A stretch of 64,000 nucleotides of DNA, taken from the NCBI RefSeq assembly GCF_040436405.1, contig NZ_AP031575.1:3275501-3339500 (forward strand). Reading direction: 5' to 3'. This stretch comes from Marinomonas sp. THO17 (GTDB taxonomy: Bacteria; Pseudomonadota; Gammaproteobacteria; Pseudomonadales; Marinomonadaceae). Under the pieces are notes generated by a model. It made no database searches. It saw nothing but the letters and a program-made list of their open reading frames with translations, and was not told the origin of the DNA. The translations under genes and the position numbers were made by a program. This document shows, in pieces, positions 40,704 to 50,611 of the stretch (position 1 is the first letter of the stretch; each line of letters opens with the position of its first letter).

Positions 40704-41963
40704 ATGAAAAAAGTGTGTGTGATTGGCTCCGGTATGGTTGGAGTCAGCTGTGCCCTAAACTTACTTGAAAAACAGTATCAAGTTACACTATTAGAACGTC
40801 ATGAGACAACAATAGAAACGTCATACGGTAATGCTGGGGTAATTACGCGCAGTTCGGCATTGCTGTTGAATAATAAGACCCTTATTCCGAATTTAAAACA
40901 TTATCTGTTTAATCAGCATCCAGCCGTTAGATTAAGTTATCCCTATATTTTAAAAAATTTGAAATGGGCGCTGGGCTTTTTAAAGCAGTCGCCAGCCTGT
41001 TTTTCTGAAAAAAATATTAAAAGTTTGGACAGCTTGATCAAGGTGTCTTTAGATGAGCATTTAAAATGGATGCAGAAGTCGAATCAGACAGATAGGTTAC
41101 GTGATACGGGTTGGTTAAAACTTTATCGTAGCAAAGCTTCTATGCAATCAAACGGTTATGAAAAAGCCATTTATGATGAATTGGGTATTGCCTATCGAGA
41201 GCTAGACAGTCAGGCTTTGCAAGATCTTGAGCCTGCGCTTGCTCCTATTTATACCGGGGCATTACTGATTCAAGATGCTGCATCAGTGAATAATCCTGGA
41301 GCTTTGGTAGAAGGGTATAAAAAACTCTTTATCGAATCAGGAGGACAATTGGTTCAAGATGATGTTCAGCAATTGATCGAGCTACAGGGAGATTCAACAT
41401 CTTCTGTATTAGTAAAGGGCAAACAGGCTGATTATTCTGCCGATTATGTGGTCATTGCTGCAGGGCCTTGGTCAAATGATATTTTGCAAAGCATTGCGCG
41501 CCCTTTGCCAATGGGGTTTGAGAGGGGGTATCACGAGCATTATGAAATCCCAGTTGATGCGCCCCATCATTTGACTCGACCTGTGTATGATGTGGAAGAA
41601 GCGTTTGTGATGACTCCTACCTCGTTGGGTTATCGGCTTACCAGTGGCTCGGAGATAAAAGATAAAGCGGCACCTGCTTCTCCAGTACAGCTGCAAGCCA
41701 TCCGTCATGCGGCAAATCAAGCTGTGTCGCTGGGGCCTTTGAAACCACAAAGTGATTGGCAAGGGAGTCGTCCAACCCTAGTGGACTCTTTGCCTGCTAT
41801 TGGCAAATGTCCTGGAACTTCTCATATCTGGTTGGCATTTGGGCATCAACATGTTGGATTCAGTACGGGGCCTGCTACGGGGCGTTTGTTGGCTGAACTT
41901 ATCCATAATGAAACCCCTTATATTGATGCTACGCCTTTTAATCCTGCGCGGTTTACAAGTTGA
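40704..41963 (+). CDS. DadA-like FAD-dependent oxidoreductase
   Basis: A 419-residue DAO-family flavoprotein. VIGSGMVGVSCALNLLEK is the N-terminal dinucleotide-binding motif, YGNAGVITRSSALLLNN matches D-amino-acid dehydrogenases, and GAGPW-like AAGPWSNDILQ and WLAFGHQHVGFSTGPATGRL close the FAD site. It probably oxidises a D-amino acid or hydroxyproline-like imino acid. It is divergent from the racemase gene by 43 bases. Confidence 0.82.
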   Translation: MKKVCVIGSGMVGVSCALNLLEKQYQVTLLERHETTIETSYGNAGVITRSSALLLNNKTLIPNLKHYLFNQHPAVRLSYPYILKNLKWALGFLKQSPACFSEKNIKSLDSLIKVSLDEHLKWMQKSNQTDRLRDTGWLKLYRSKASMQSNGYEKAIYDELGIAYRELDSQALQDLEPALAPIYTGALLIQDAASVNNPGALVEGYKKLFIESGGQLVQDDVQQLIELQGDSTSSVLVKGKQADYSADYVVIAAGPWSNDILQSIARPLPMGFERGYHEHYEIPVDAPHHLTRPVYDVEEAFVMTPTSLGYRLTSGSEIKDKAAPASPVQLQAIRHAANQAVSLGPLKPQSDWQGSRPTLVDSLPAIGKCPGTSHIWLAFGHQHVGFSTGPATGRLLAELIHNETPYIDATPFNPARFTS

Positions 41964-42029
41964 TGTGATGGCAAGTAGATAAGGGAGTAATGAAGGATTG
42001 ATGGCAAATTAGAATCCCTTGATACGATT

Positions 42030-42060
42030 AAGCGCCTCTCAGTGGTGGATCGAGGCGCTT
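42030..42060. terminator. Terminator between dadA-like and purK genes
   Basis: AAGCGCCTC pairs with GAGGCGCTT over a 13-base loop between two convergent genes. The adjacent T content is modest, so efficiency is uncertain. Confidence 0.65.
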
Positions 42061-42071
42061 ACTTTGCCAGT

Positions 42072-43136
42072 TTATTCTGGTAGATTTTTATACAGCCATT
42101 GCAATGCTTCAGGATAGGGTTCTGGAAGATTCAGTTGCTTTAGAGATGAGCGAAGTAAGGCCAATTGGTTTGAACAGAAGTTAAGGTGACCGACTTTTCT
42201 GCCCGGACGTACTTCTTTTTGATACCAGTAAAGTTCTAGCCCTGTAATATTGAGCCACTCATAGTCAACAGGCACACCAATCAGATTGACCATCATGCTT
42301 TGCCCTTTTATGTCGGCTGGGGCCAGAGGTAATCCTGCGACGGCACGCACGTGATTTTCGAATTGGCTCACACTGGCTCCTGCTTGTGTCCAGTGACCAC
42401 TGTTGTGGACGCGTGGAGCGAGTTCATTGATCAGTAATTCATCACCTACACGGAAACATTCCATCGCCATTACGCCCACGTAATCCAATGCGTCCATTAG
42501 CTTACCCAACATGGCTTCGGCTTTACTTTGCAAGGGCGCAAGACGTGCTAGGGGAGAAATGGACGCATACAGAATGCCGTTAATGTGCAGGTTTAAAGTC
42601 AGTGGATAAAAGTAGGTTTGTCCATTGGCACCACGCACGCCCACTAAAGACACTTCCTCGTCAAAAGGAATGGCTTGTTCGGCAATGGCTTGGCCTTTCC
42701 AGTCGTCAGGGATTGCCGTCTCTTCGGCTTGTTTTAACCAGTATTGACCTTTGCCATCATAGCCACCGCGTCGGCGTTTCAGCAGTACGCGTTCGCCAAG
42801 AGTCTGATAGGCGTAGTCGGCAGTGCTGTCATTTTCTACAGGAAACCAAGGAGCGGTGGCTAATTCCAGCTTATCAATCCATTGTTTTTGCGTCAGACGG
42901 TCTGCCAACTGTGGAAAGGTCGCTAGATTCACGAAATTTGCGTGAGAGGCAAGTTGCTTGGTAGCAGCCGTTTCTGGCCAATCTTCTCGTTCTGCAGTGA
43001 CAATGTCTTGTGTTTGCAAAGGCAAGCTTTCATGGCTTTCAATATCAACAGGACGAATGTCTAAGCCAAGTGGTGTCCCCGCGTGTTTTAACATGGCGCC
43101 AAGTTGGCCTGCACCAAGTACCCATAATACAGACAT
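42072..43136 (-). CDS. purK: N5-carboxyaminoimidazole ribonucleotide synthetase
   Basis: ATP-grasp enzyme of purine synthesis that carboxylates AIR with bicarbonate. 354 residues, N-terminal VLGAGQLGAMLKHAG, ATP-grasp middle with LKRRRGGYDGKGQYWL, EEVSLVGVRG and NELAPRVHNSGHWT near the active site. It follows purE by 3 bases in one operon. Confidence 0.95.
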   Translation of the reverse strand: MSVLWVLGAGQLGAMLKHAGTPLGLDIRPVDIESHESLPLQTQDIVTAEREDWPETAATKQLASHANFVNLATFPQLADRLTQKQWIDKLELATAPWFPVENDSTADYAYQTLGERVLLKRRRGGYDGKGQYWLKQAEETAIPDDWKGQAIAEQAIPFDEEVSLVGVRGANGQTYFYPLTLNLHINGILYASISPLARLAPLQSKAEAMLGKLMDALDYVGVMAMECFRVGDELLINELAPRVHNSGHWTQAGASVSQFENHVRAVAGLPLAPADIKGQSMMVNLIGVPVDYEWLNITGLELYWYQKEVRPGRKVGHLNFCSNQLALLRSSLKQLNLPEPYPEALQWLYKNLPE

Positions 43137-43139
43137 GGC

Positions 43140-43631
43140 TTATACCTCTCTTGGATCTGGGTTCGCCAATACGGTATCAGTTTGTTGCTGACGGAAAGCT
43201 TTAATACGCTCGGCCAATTCAGGGTTAGAGGTAGCAAGGATTTGGCAAGCCAATAGGCCTGCATTGAACGCGCCTGCGGTGCCGATTGCCAAGGTGCCAA
43301 CGGCAACACCTTTGGGCATTTGGGCGATGGAAAGTAGGCTGTCCATGCCGTTTAAGGCTTTACTCTGAACGGGAACACCCAGTACCGGCAAGTGTGTGTG
43401 TGCTGCCACCATACCGGGTAAATGGGCAGCGCCACCGGCACCACCTATGATGACTTTGAAGCCTTTGTCGGCAGCATTTTCAGAAAACTCTGCAAGTTTG
43501 ACTGGTGTACGATGAGCAGAAACCACTTCTACATGGTATGAAACGCCCAAGGCATCCATGATTTCAGTAGCGCCTTCCATTGTGGCCCAATCACTTTTTG
43601 ATCCCATGATTAATGCGACTTCAGCTTGCAA
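43140..43631 (-). CDS. purE: N5-CAIR mutase
   Basis: Class I PurE mutase of 163 residues, making CAIR from the PurK product. [31 protein letters not shown] and [17 protein letters not shown] are diagnostic. The start is a TTG at 43631: AGGAG lies 7 bases upstream on the minus strand and the nearby ATG is out of frame. Confidence 0.95.
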   Translation of the reverse strand: MQAEVALIMGSKSDWATMEGATEIMDALGVSYHVEVVSAHRTPVKLAEFSENAADKGFKVIIGGAGGAAHLPGMVAAHTHLPVLGVPVQSKALNGMDSLLSIAQMPKGVAVGTLAIGTAGAFNAGLLACQILATSNPELAERIKAFRQQQTDTVLANPDPREV

Positions 43632-43847
43632 AACATTTCTCCTGTTTATGAACCAACATGGTGTTGAGGGGTAACAGATAACGTTGGTAATGGGGTTTAG
43701 CGCAGTTTTTCGTTTTTTTGTTGCCTACACAGAAAAACGCTGCGAATTTAGGGCGCTAATATAGCTGATTTTAGGCAAAACAGCGAGTCTTAGTGGGCTT
43801 TTGTTGTCGATGGGGGAGTGAGGCTTGATAAGTCATCCAGAGTGCAG

Positions 43848-43874
43848 AAAAGAGCGACTTAAAGTCGCTCTTTT
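43848..43874 (-). terminator. Terminator overlapping mgsA stop codon
   Basis: AAAAGAGCGAC pairs with GTCGCTCTTTT over a 5-base loop. On the minus strand the stem begins in the last mgsA codons and its U-rich arm follows the stop, so termination occurs right after translation ends. Confidence 0.8.
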
Positions 43875-44314
43875 AGATATCTATCGTAATCTGGAATTTG
43901 CCGCTCAAATTCGTTGTTGAATAAGGGCGAAGTGACTAAGAAATTGGCCGACGCGACACTGCAAGCAATGGGAATATTCCACACCGCTGCAACACGTAAT
44001 AAGGCTTTGATGTCTGGATCATGAGGCATAGGTTCAAAAGGATCCCAGAAAAAGATCAGTACATCAATTTTACCTTCCGCAATCATGCCGCCCAGTTGTT
44101 GATCGCCACCCAAAGGGCCACTGATCAGGGCATTGATGCTAACGCCCAGTTCTTTTTGTAGCAGATTTCCGGTGGTACCCGTAGCGTAGAGCACATGCTC
44201 GACCAGTTTGTCTTTGTGATTACGAGCCCATTGAATGAGCTCGCTTTTCATGTTGTCATGGGCCACCAAAGCAATGCGCTTTTGGGCGGCCATGGTGACC
44301 ATTTTTGTGTGCAA
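43859..44314 (-). CDS. mgsA: Methylglyoxal synthase
   Basis: Converts dihydroxyacetone phosphate to methylglyoxal, a glycolytic overflow route. 151 residues with [36 protein letters not shown] (catalytic Asp) and [18 protein letters not shown] at 44314 has GAGGA in good position and gives family length; ATG 44302 or 44293 are alternatives. It is 15 bases after pykA, so the two are probably co-transcribed. Confidence 0.93.
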   Translation of the reverse strand: MHTKMVTMAAQKRIALVAHDNMKSELIQWARNHKDKLVEHVLYATGTTGNLLQKELGVSINALISGPLGGDQQLGGMIAEGKIDVLIFFWDPFEPMPHDPDIKALLRVAAVWNIPIACSVASANFLVTSPLFNNEFERQIPDYDRYLKERL

Positions 44315-44329
44315 TCTATAGTCCTCGAA

Positions 44330-45775
44330 TTATGCGATATCGCCCACTTTTACTATCTTCATTCCGTTTGTCGTACCATAGCTCACCAAATGATCGCCTT
44401 TTGTCACAATCACTAGATCACCGTCTTTGATATAGCCTAATTGTTTAACGTGATCGACTAAGCCTGAGATGATGTTGTCCACATTGTATTCTTGAGAAGA
44501 GAAAGCAACAGGCGTCACACCACGGTAAAGCGCTGCTTTATTCAATGTTTCTGGATTTGGTGACAGGGCAAAAATTGGCAAGCCAGAGCTGATGCGCGAC
44601 ATCAAGAGTGGTGTGGTGCCAGATGCAGTCAAGCTGATGATGGCTTTTACCCCTTCCAAATGGTTTGCAGCGTACATGGCCGACATGGCAATGGTTTCAT
44701 CGATGCTGGTAAAGGTTACATCAATACGGTGCTTAGAACGGTTAATTGCTGGTTGCTTCTCGGCACCCAAACAAACGCGATTCATGGTCTGGATGACTTC
44801 TTCTGGATAATCACCTGCGGCGGTTTCCGCTGACAGCATCACAGCGTCTGTACCATCCAGTACGGCGTTAGCCACGTCGAACACTTCGGCACGAGTTGGC
44901 ATTGCACTGGTGATCATGGTTTCCATCATTTGTGTGGCGGTAATAACCGGGCGGTTCAATTGGCGACAGCGCTTGATCATGTGTTTTTGTACGCCAATCA
45001 ATTCCGCATCACCAATCTCAACGCCTAGGTCACCCCGCGCCACCATGACAGCGTCAGATGCGAGAATGATATTGTCCAGAGTTTCATTATCAGCCACGGC
45101 TTCAGCGCGTTCTACTTTTGATACAATGCCTGCTTTCAAACCAGCGGCCAGCGCCAATTCACGTGCTTCGTGCAGATCATCTGCACTGCGTGGGAAAGAA
45201 ACGGCAAGGTAATCTGCTTTCAGGGCCGCGGCGGTTTTGATGTCTTCTTTATCTTTGTCGGTTAAAGCGGCGGCAGATAATCCACCACCTTGACGGTTAA
45301 TGCCTTTGTTGTTGGACAATGGGCCGCCAACAATGACTTTGGTAATCACTTCTGTGCCTTTTACTTCCAGTACTTCCAAGACCACACGACCGTCGTCTAG
45401 CAATAGGATGTTGCCTGGGCTAGAGTCTTCTGCCAATTGTGGGTAATCGATACCAACACGCGTTTCATCGCCGGCATTTTTATCAAAACCCACGTCTAGT
45501 ATGAAGGTGGCACCTTCTTCTAATTGAACTTTGGTATTTTTGAAACGGGCAATACGAATCTTTGGCCCTTGTAGGTCGCCAAGAATCGCAACATGGCGAT
45601 TATTTTTCTCCGCCATCGCTCGAACAACTTCCGCACGATTAATGTGGTCTTCTGGTTGACCATGAGAAAAATTAAGACGGAAGACGTTTGCGCCTGCCAA
45701 AATTAATTTTTCAATCATTTCAGGTGAGCTGGAAGCAGGACCTAGAGTGGCAACAATTTTAGTTCTACGTGTCAT
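44330..45775 (-). CDS. pykA: Pyruvate kinase
   Basis: Last step of glycolysis and of the Entner-Doudoroff route, making pyruvate and ATP. 481 residues, near E. coli PykA (480) rather than PykF (470). [36 protein letters not shown], the TATQMMETM helix and [16 protein letters not shown] are present. It follows gapA after a hairpin and precedes mgsA in the same direction. Confidence 0.95.
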   Translation of the reverse strand: MTRRTKIVATLGPASSSPEMIEKLILAGANVFRLNFSHGQPEDHINRAEVVRAMAEKNNRHVAILGDLQGPKIRIARFKNTKVQLEEGATFILDVGFDKNAGDETRVGIDYPQLAEDSSPGNILLLDDGRVVLEVLEVKGTEVITKVIVGGPLSNNKGINRQGGGLSAAALTDKDKEDIKTAAALKADYLAVSFPRSADDLHEARELALAAGLKAGIVSKVERAEAVADNETLDNIILASDAVMVARGDLGVEIGDAELIGVQKHMIKRCRQLNRPVITATQMMETMITSAMPTRAEVFDVANAVLDGTDAVMLSAETAAGDYPEEVIQTMNRVCLGAEKQPAINRSKHRIDVTFTSIDETIAMSAMYAANHLEGVKAIISLTASGTTPLLMSRISSGLPIFALSPNPETLNKAALYRGVTPVAFSSQEYNVDNIISGLVDHVKQLGYIKDGDLVIVTKGDHLVSYGTTNGMKIVKVGDIA

Positions 45776-45822
45776 GTTTATTTACCAAAGATTAGAAAGC
45801 TTGAAGTGAAGTATAAGAGACG

Positions 45823-45848
45823 ACGAAGGCTGCGTCAGCAGCCTTCGT
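45823..45848. terminator. Hairpin between gapA and pykA
   Basis: ACGAAGGCTGC pairs perfectly with GCAGCCTTCGT over a 4-base loop, just after the gapA stop. It has no long U run on the minus strand and may be partial, allowing read-through into pykA. Confidence 0.7.
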
Positions 45849-45858
45849 GTATTTTGAT

Positions 45859-46872
45859 TTATTTTGCATTCATTAATGCGATGGTATTATCGAGCATACG
45901 GTTCGAGAAGCCCCACTCGTTATCATACCAAGCCATGATTTTAACCAACTTGCCTTGTACACGAGTTTGAGTCGCATCAAAGTTAGATGTGTAAGTGCTG
46001 TGGTTGAAATCGGAAGACACCAGAGGATCGTAATTAACGCTTAATACTTGCGCTAATACTGGATCAGCTTTAATGGCATCTTCAATGATTTGATTAACTT
46101 CTTCTGTAGTGGTTTCACGTGGCGCTAGGAAAGTAAGATCCACAAGAGAAACGTTAATAGTGGGTACACGTACTGCCATACCATCAAATTTACCCACTAG
46201 TTCAGGAACCACTAGACCAACAGCCGCAGCGGCACCTGTTTTACTTGGGATCATGTTTTGCGCCGCAGCACGAGCACGATACAAGTCTTCATGATAAACG
46301 TCAGACAGACGTTGGTCATTGGTGTAAGCGTGGATAGTGGTCATCAAGCCACTTTCGATGCCTAGCTTGTCGCTTAATGGCTTAGCCACAGGCGCTAAAC
46401 AGTTCGTTGTACAAGAAGCGTTAGAGATCACCGTCATATCAGCCGTTAGAACGTTTTGGTTTACGCCGTAAACCACAGTTGCGTCTACTTCTTTACCTGG
46501 TGCTGAAATAATGACTTTTTTGGCACCAGCAGAAATGTGTGCGCTGGCTTTTTCTTTGGTGGTAAAGAAACCGGTACATTCATAAACCACATCCACACCT
46601 AATTCTGCCCAAGGAAGGTCGGCAGGATTACGCTCAGAGAAGGTACGAATTTTATCTTGATTGATGTACAAGGCTTCTTCATCAAAGGTCACTTCACCAG
46701 CAAAACGGCCGTGTACCGTGTCGTATTTTGTTAAATGAGCGTTGGTTTTAGAATCGCCAAGATCGTTAATGGCTACAATTTGGATTTGGTCACGTTTACC
46801 TGACTCGTAAAGGGCTCTTAGTGTGTTGCGTCCAATGCGTCCATATCCGTTAATAGCTACCTTAATAGTCAT
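45859..46872 (-). CDS. gapA: Glyceraldehyde-3-phosphate dehydrogenase
   Basis: NAD-dependent oxidation of glyceraldehyde-3-phosphate. 337 residues from ATG 46872, which has AGAGGTGAG directly upstream; a longer frame to 46932 is not needed. [20 protein letters not shown] is the NAD-binding start and [17 protein letters not shown] holds the catalytic Cys; [14 protein letters not shown] is also typical. It is divergent from edd. A near-consensus HexR site lies at 46947-46961, so glucose control is likely. Confidence 0.95.
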   Translation of the reverse strand: MTIKVAINGYGRIGRNTLRALYESGKRDQIQIVAINDLGDSKTNAHLTKYDTVHGRFAGEVTFDEEALYINQDKIRTFSERNPADLPWAELGVDVVYECTGFFTTKEKASAHISAGAKKVIISAPGKEVDATVVYGVNQNVLTADMTVISNASCTTNCLAPVAKPLSDKLGIESGLMTTIHAYTNDQRLSDVYHEDLYRARAAAQNMIPSKTGAAAAVGLVVPELVGKFDGMAVRVPTINVSLVDLTFLAPRETTTEEVNQIIEDAIKADPVLAQVLSVNYDPLVSSDFNHSTYTSNFDATQTRVQGKLVKIMAWYDNEWGFSNRMLDNTIALMNAK

Positions 46873-46946
46873 ACTCACCTCTAACCTAGTGTGAAAAATG
46901 TCCATGTTCATTTGTGAACACGCGACGTTCAATAATTATTCTTTGA

Positions 46947-46961
46947 AGTAAAAATACTACA
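46947..46961 (-). promoter_or_regulatory. Likely HexR operator upstream of gapA
   Basis: AGTAAAAATACTACA matches the known HexR consensus TGTARTWWWAYTACA at 13 of 15 positions. It lies 75 bases before the gapA start and the HexR gene is in the same window. Confidence 0.6.
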
Positions 46962-47183
46962 TAAGTATTTTTTTTAGCAAGGATTTGTAACAAATTCCTT
47001 GAGAAATGATCATCTTTTAATCAAGTCTTGATATGAATCAGAGTCTATACTGAGATATGTTACAAATTGATGTGGATTTTAGCGAATTGAAGCGGGATAT
47101 CCAGTTATTTTTGTAAATTTATTACGGAAAATATTAGTATAATCGTCTTTATATGGATTTTAAGGGGTGAAATAAAATAAAAA

Positions 47184-47198
47184 TGTAGTAATATTACA
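47184..47198 (+). promoter_or_regulatory. HexR operator upstream of edd
   Basis: TGTAGTAATATTACA matches the HexR consensus TGTARTWWWAYTACA at all 15 positions and lies 54 bases before edd, a classic HexR target. The whole 379-base divergent gapA/edd region also holds an imperfect palindrome around TTTGTAACAAA near 46984. Confidence 0.85.
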
Positions 47199-47251
47199 AA
47201 ACAAATTCACGTTGTGGGACGTGAAAACAGATTGAAACGCCGGAGAGAGTC

Positions 47252-49066
47252 ATGAATTCGATTGTTGCTAAGGTAACGAACGACATTATTCAGCGTAGTA
47301 AAACACTACGAGAACAATATCTTAAAGATATGAAGCAAGCCGAGGAGCAAGGTCCCCACCGAGGTAAGTTGTCCTGTGGTAACTTAGCCCATGGTTTTGC
47401 TGCCTGTCAGCCGCAAGAAAAGCAAGCTTTGACCCTAATGGAAGCGGCTAACGTTGGTATTATCTCTTCTTACAATGATATGTTGTCAGCGCACCAGCCA
47501 TACGAAACTTATCCCGACAAAATCCGTGCGGCGGTAAAAGCCATGGGTTCAGTCGCACAAGTAGCAGGTGGTGTGCCTGCGATGTGTGATGGGGTAACAC
47601 AAGGACAAGATGGCATGGAGCTAAGTTTGTTCAGTCGCGACAATATCGCTCAAGGTGCTGCCATTGGTTTGTCTCACAATATGTTTGATTCAGCCATCTT
47701 TCTAGGCATCTGTGACAAAATAGTACCTGGATTATTGATTGCGGCATTGCGTTTTGGTCATCTGCCTTCTTTGTTTATTCCAGCAGGCCCCATGCCATCC
47801 GGTATTACTAATGCGGAAAAAGCTGCTGTGCGTCAGCGTTATGCGCAAGGCAATGCGACGCGAGAGGAATTACTAAAAGCGGAAGCGGCGTCCTATCACA
47901 GTGCCGGCACCTGTACTTTCTATGGCACCGCTAACTCTAATCAGTTGTTAGTTGAAATAATGGGCTTACAACTACCCGGTTCTTCTTTTGTGAATCCAAC
48001 CGATCCATTACGTGAAGCCTTAACAGAACACGCAGCGCAACTTGCTACCAAGATTACCGCTTTGGGACGTGATTATCGTCCATTGTACGAAGTGATTGAT
48101 GAGCGCAGCATAGTGAACTCTATTGTTGGCTTATTGGCGACAGGCGGTTCGACCAATCACACCATGCACATTGTCGCTTACGCTCGTGCGGCAGGCATCA
48201 TAGTGACTTGGGACGATTTTGCGGAATTGTCGAAAGTCGTGCCATTACTGACACGAATTTATCCGAATGGACAAGCGGATATTAACCATTTCCAAGCGGC
48301 AGGCGGTATGGCTTTCTTAGTGAATCAACTGCTTAAAGGGGAGTTGCTGCACAAAGACGTGAATACCATCGCTGGTCGTGGTTTGGAACGTTACACCAAA
48401 GAGCCATTTTTGGTGGACGGTAAATTGGTATGGCGTGATGGCCCAACAGAAAGTTTGGATTTGGATGTGGTACGTCCAATTGATAACCCATTCAGTAAAG
48501 AAGGCGGTTTGTCTCTATTGAAAGGTAACCTAGGTCGCTCTGTGATCAAGGTTTCTGCAGTGAAAGAGGAGAACCGAGTTATCGAAGCGCCTGCTGTGGT
48601 TTTCCATAGCCAACATGATTTAGCAGATGCCATTGGCAGCGGTGCATTGAAACGTGACTGTATTGCTGTTATCCGTTTTCAAGGTCCAAAAGCCATGGGC
48701 ATGCCTGAACTTCATAAGTTAACCCCTTTCCTCGGTAACTTGCAGGATCAAGGCTATAAAGTGGCTTTAGTGACAGACGGTCGTATGTCGGGAGCATCTG
48801 GTAAGGTGCCCGCCGCCATTCATTTGACGCCAGAAGCCCTTGCGGGTGGTCTGATTGCTAAAATTCAAGATGGTGACATGGTGCGCCTCGATGCTAATGA
48901 GGGCACTTTGTCATTATTGGTATCTGAAGAAGAACTTCAACAGCGTGAAGCTGCAACGCAAGATTTAACCGCTTCTCATCAAGGTATGGGACGCGAGCTG
49001 TTTAGCGCTCAACGTATTTTAGTGAGCGGTGCCGAACAAGGCGCATGCAGCTTGTTTAACGATTAA
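47252..49066 (+). CDS. edd: 6-phosphogluconate dehydratase
   Basis: First committed step of the Entner-Doudoroff pathway, giving KDPG. ILVD/EDD iron-sulfur enzyme of 604 residues. [40 protein letters not shown] and [14 protein letters not shown] place the Cys ligands; [15 protein letters not shown] is near the end. GGAGAG precedes the ATG. The aldolase gene eda is not within the window. Confidence 0.95.
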   Translation: MNSIVAKVTNDIIQRSKTLREQYLKDMKQAEEQGPHRGKLSCGNLAHGFAACQPQEKQALTLMEAANVGIISSYNDMLSAHQPYETYPDKIRAAVKAMGSVAQVAGGVPAMCDGVTQGQDGMELSLFSRDNIAQGAAIGLSHNMFDSAIFLGICDKIVPGLLIAALRFGHLPSLFIPAGPMPSGITNAEKAAVRQRYAQGNATREELLKAEAASYHSAGTCTFYGTANSNQLLVEIMGLQLPGSSFVNPTDPLREALTEHAAQLATKITALGRDYRPLYEVIDERSIVNSIVGLLATGGSTNHTMHIVAYARAAGIIVTWDDFAELSKVVPLLTRIYPNGQADINHFQAAGGMAFLVNQLLKGELLHKDVNTIAGRGLERYTKEPFLVDGKLVWRDGPTESLDLDVVRPIDNPFSKEGGLSLLKGNLGRSVIKVSAVKEENRVIEAPAVVFHSQHDLADAIGSGALKRDCIAVIRFQGPKAMGMPELHKLTPFLGNLQDQGYKVALVTDGRMSGASGKVPAAIHLTPEALAGGLIAKIQDGDMVRLDANEGTLSLLVSEEELQQREAATQDLTASHQGMGRELFSAQRILVSGAEQGACSLFND

Positions 49067-49109
49067 ACCTTTCCTCTGGCTACTAACCTTGCGTTAGTAA
49101 ATGGTGTTT

Positions 49110-49135
49110 GGGGCTTGTTTAAGCCCCTTTTTTTT
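49110..49135 (+). terminator. Terminator after edd
   Basis: GGGGCTT, loop GTTT, AAGCCCC and a run of T. A second perfect palindrome, TACTAAC-5-GTTAGTA at 49081-49099, lies just upstream. Confidence 0.9.
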
Positions 49136-49204
49136 GCTCGTTTTATCTTATACACATCTTGTTATCGAAAGCATATAAGTTCTTTAAAGACTCACCATCA
49201 GAGT

Positions 49205-50203
49205 TTAAACCTCTTTATTTTGTGACAGGGTCTGGGACGGTAATTCGCCAAAGAAGAGCTGATATTCTTGTGAGAATCGACCAAAGTGGTTGAACCCCCA
49301 TTCCATCGCCATACTGGATACTTTAGTGCGACTGTTGGAGTTCATTAAGGCGTGACGTACTTGGGTCATGCGATACTTTTTTAACCATCCCAATGGGCTG
49401 TCGCCGAAATACTCTTTGAACCCTGAGAATAAGGTAAAGCGACTGACGCCAGCGTAATCACAAATGTCTTCAATTGTTACCTTGTCACGAGCATGGTTTT
49501 TCATCCATTCACAGGCACGTATCAAATAAGCGGGTGTTGCTGGTCTACTGTGTTCTGGAGTGGATTCTTGTAGTTGACTGGTGAGGGTGTTTGGCTGAGA
49601 TAAAAGCAGCCCTTTGATGATGGTGAATTCTAGGTCTTCAACCATTTTCGGGTGTGAGTACAAGGCGCTCATAGTAGACCAATGATTAGCGATCTGTTGA
49701 ACCATACACCACCAAGCTTTGATCTCTCGCTGTCTAAGTTGCATGGTGGCGTCAAATTGAATGGGCTCTTTGATGGTGTCGCCCGTTAACTTTTCGGCCA
49801 CATAATGGACAGAATGCGAAGGAATAAGTAATTGCAGCTTCTGGCAATCTGGACTGATTTCTAATTCTTGTTGATGCGTTGGTGAGACAATTAAGCCCTG
49901 TTCGTGATCTGATTTGAGTTCTGAGCCAATGCAGCGAAGTGTTTGTTTTCCTGTGATGGGCAAGCTTAGGCTATAGCCTTTGAGTTTGTCGTCCGCATTG
50001 ACGTTAATAGCCACACCACTGCCATAAGACAGTAGGCCAGTGACAATGTCTAAACCGGGTAGTCGATGGCCTTTATGATGAAAGTCCAAAGACTCTTTTC
50101 CCCACAAGTCTAACTCATGGGGTCCACAAATATTATCCATCCATCGATTTGCTGCCATTGCTGTATGGCATCTAGATTCAAGTTCATGGAATTCTTGAAG
50201 CAT
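49205..50203 (-). CDS. AraC family regulator, probable anthranilate activator
   Basis: A 332-residue AraC/XylS protein. The N-terminal part is a ligand-sensing domain of the AraC_binding_2 kind found in AntR/BenR; residues of about 230-325 form the double HTH, with VTIEDICDYAGVSRFTLFSG and SSMAMEWGFNHFGRFSQEYQ. GGAG lies 6 bases before the ATG. Its position 408 bases downstream of antC on the same strand points to control of antABC, presumably with anthranilate as effector (inference). Confidence 0.82.
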   Translation of the reverse strand: MLQEFHELESRCHTAMAANRWMDNICGPHELDLWGKESLDFHHKGHRLPGLDIVTGLLSYGSGVAINVNADDKLKGYSLSLPITGKQTLRCIGSELKSDHEQGLIVSPTHQQELEISPDCQKLQLLIPSHSVHYVAEKLTGDTIKEPIQFDATMQLRQREIKAWWCMVQQIANHWSTMSALYSHPKMVEDLEFTIIKGLLLSQPNTLTSQLQESTPEHSRPATPAYLIRACEWMKNHARDKVTIEDICDYAGVSRFTLFSGFKEYFGDSPLGWLKKYRMTQVRHALMNSNSRTKVSSMAMEWGFNHFGRFSQEYQLFFGELPSQTLSQNKEV

Positions 50204-50611
50204 TGTGTTCTCCGAAGTGCTTAAAGACTAGCGAACTAGTTATTATTTTTATTAGTGATGCAGTAAAAGCGGAATGTATGATGCGATCAATCAATGACAG
50301 TCAACTCATAATACGGCTTTTAAGTCTTTCTTCTGTGCTTACAATAAGCTGGTCCGCAAAAAATCTCAAATTTGATTCATCGTTTGTTGTGAATAAAAAA
50401 AGCAAAAGACATACCAGTTTTGGATCTTACTAAACAAGCAAGCCAAAGGTGACTTTATGATGCATTGAAGGTGAAAAGAGGGGGAATAGGTTGGTTTAAA
50501 TGGTGTATTGTTAGGAAATCGTTTGGTTGTTTGATGTTAAACCTAAGCCTCTTTCTTGTGGTGTGTGCAATTATTGCGCATCAAGGGGCAAGAAAGAGGC
50601 GTCCGATAAGT
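50204..50611. other. Intergenic region between antC and its regulator
   Basis: About 400 bases with no convincing gene. Near antC a long-armed inverted repeat, GCCTCTTTCTTG at 50547-50558 and CAAGAAAGAGGC at 50589-50600, encloses a 30-base loop and may terminate antABC on the minus strand. The remainder should carry the promoter of the AraC gene. Confidence 0.5.

Noticed and set aside
46873-46932. N-terminal extension of GapA
   Set aside because: Family proteins begin at MTIKVAING, and AGAGGTGAG lies right before ATG 46872.
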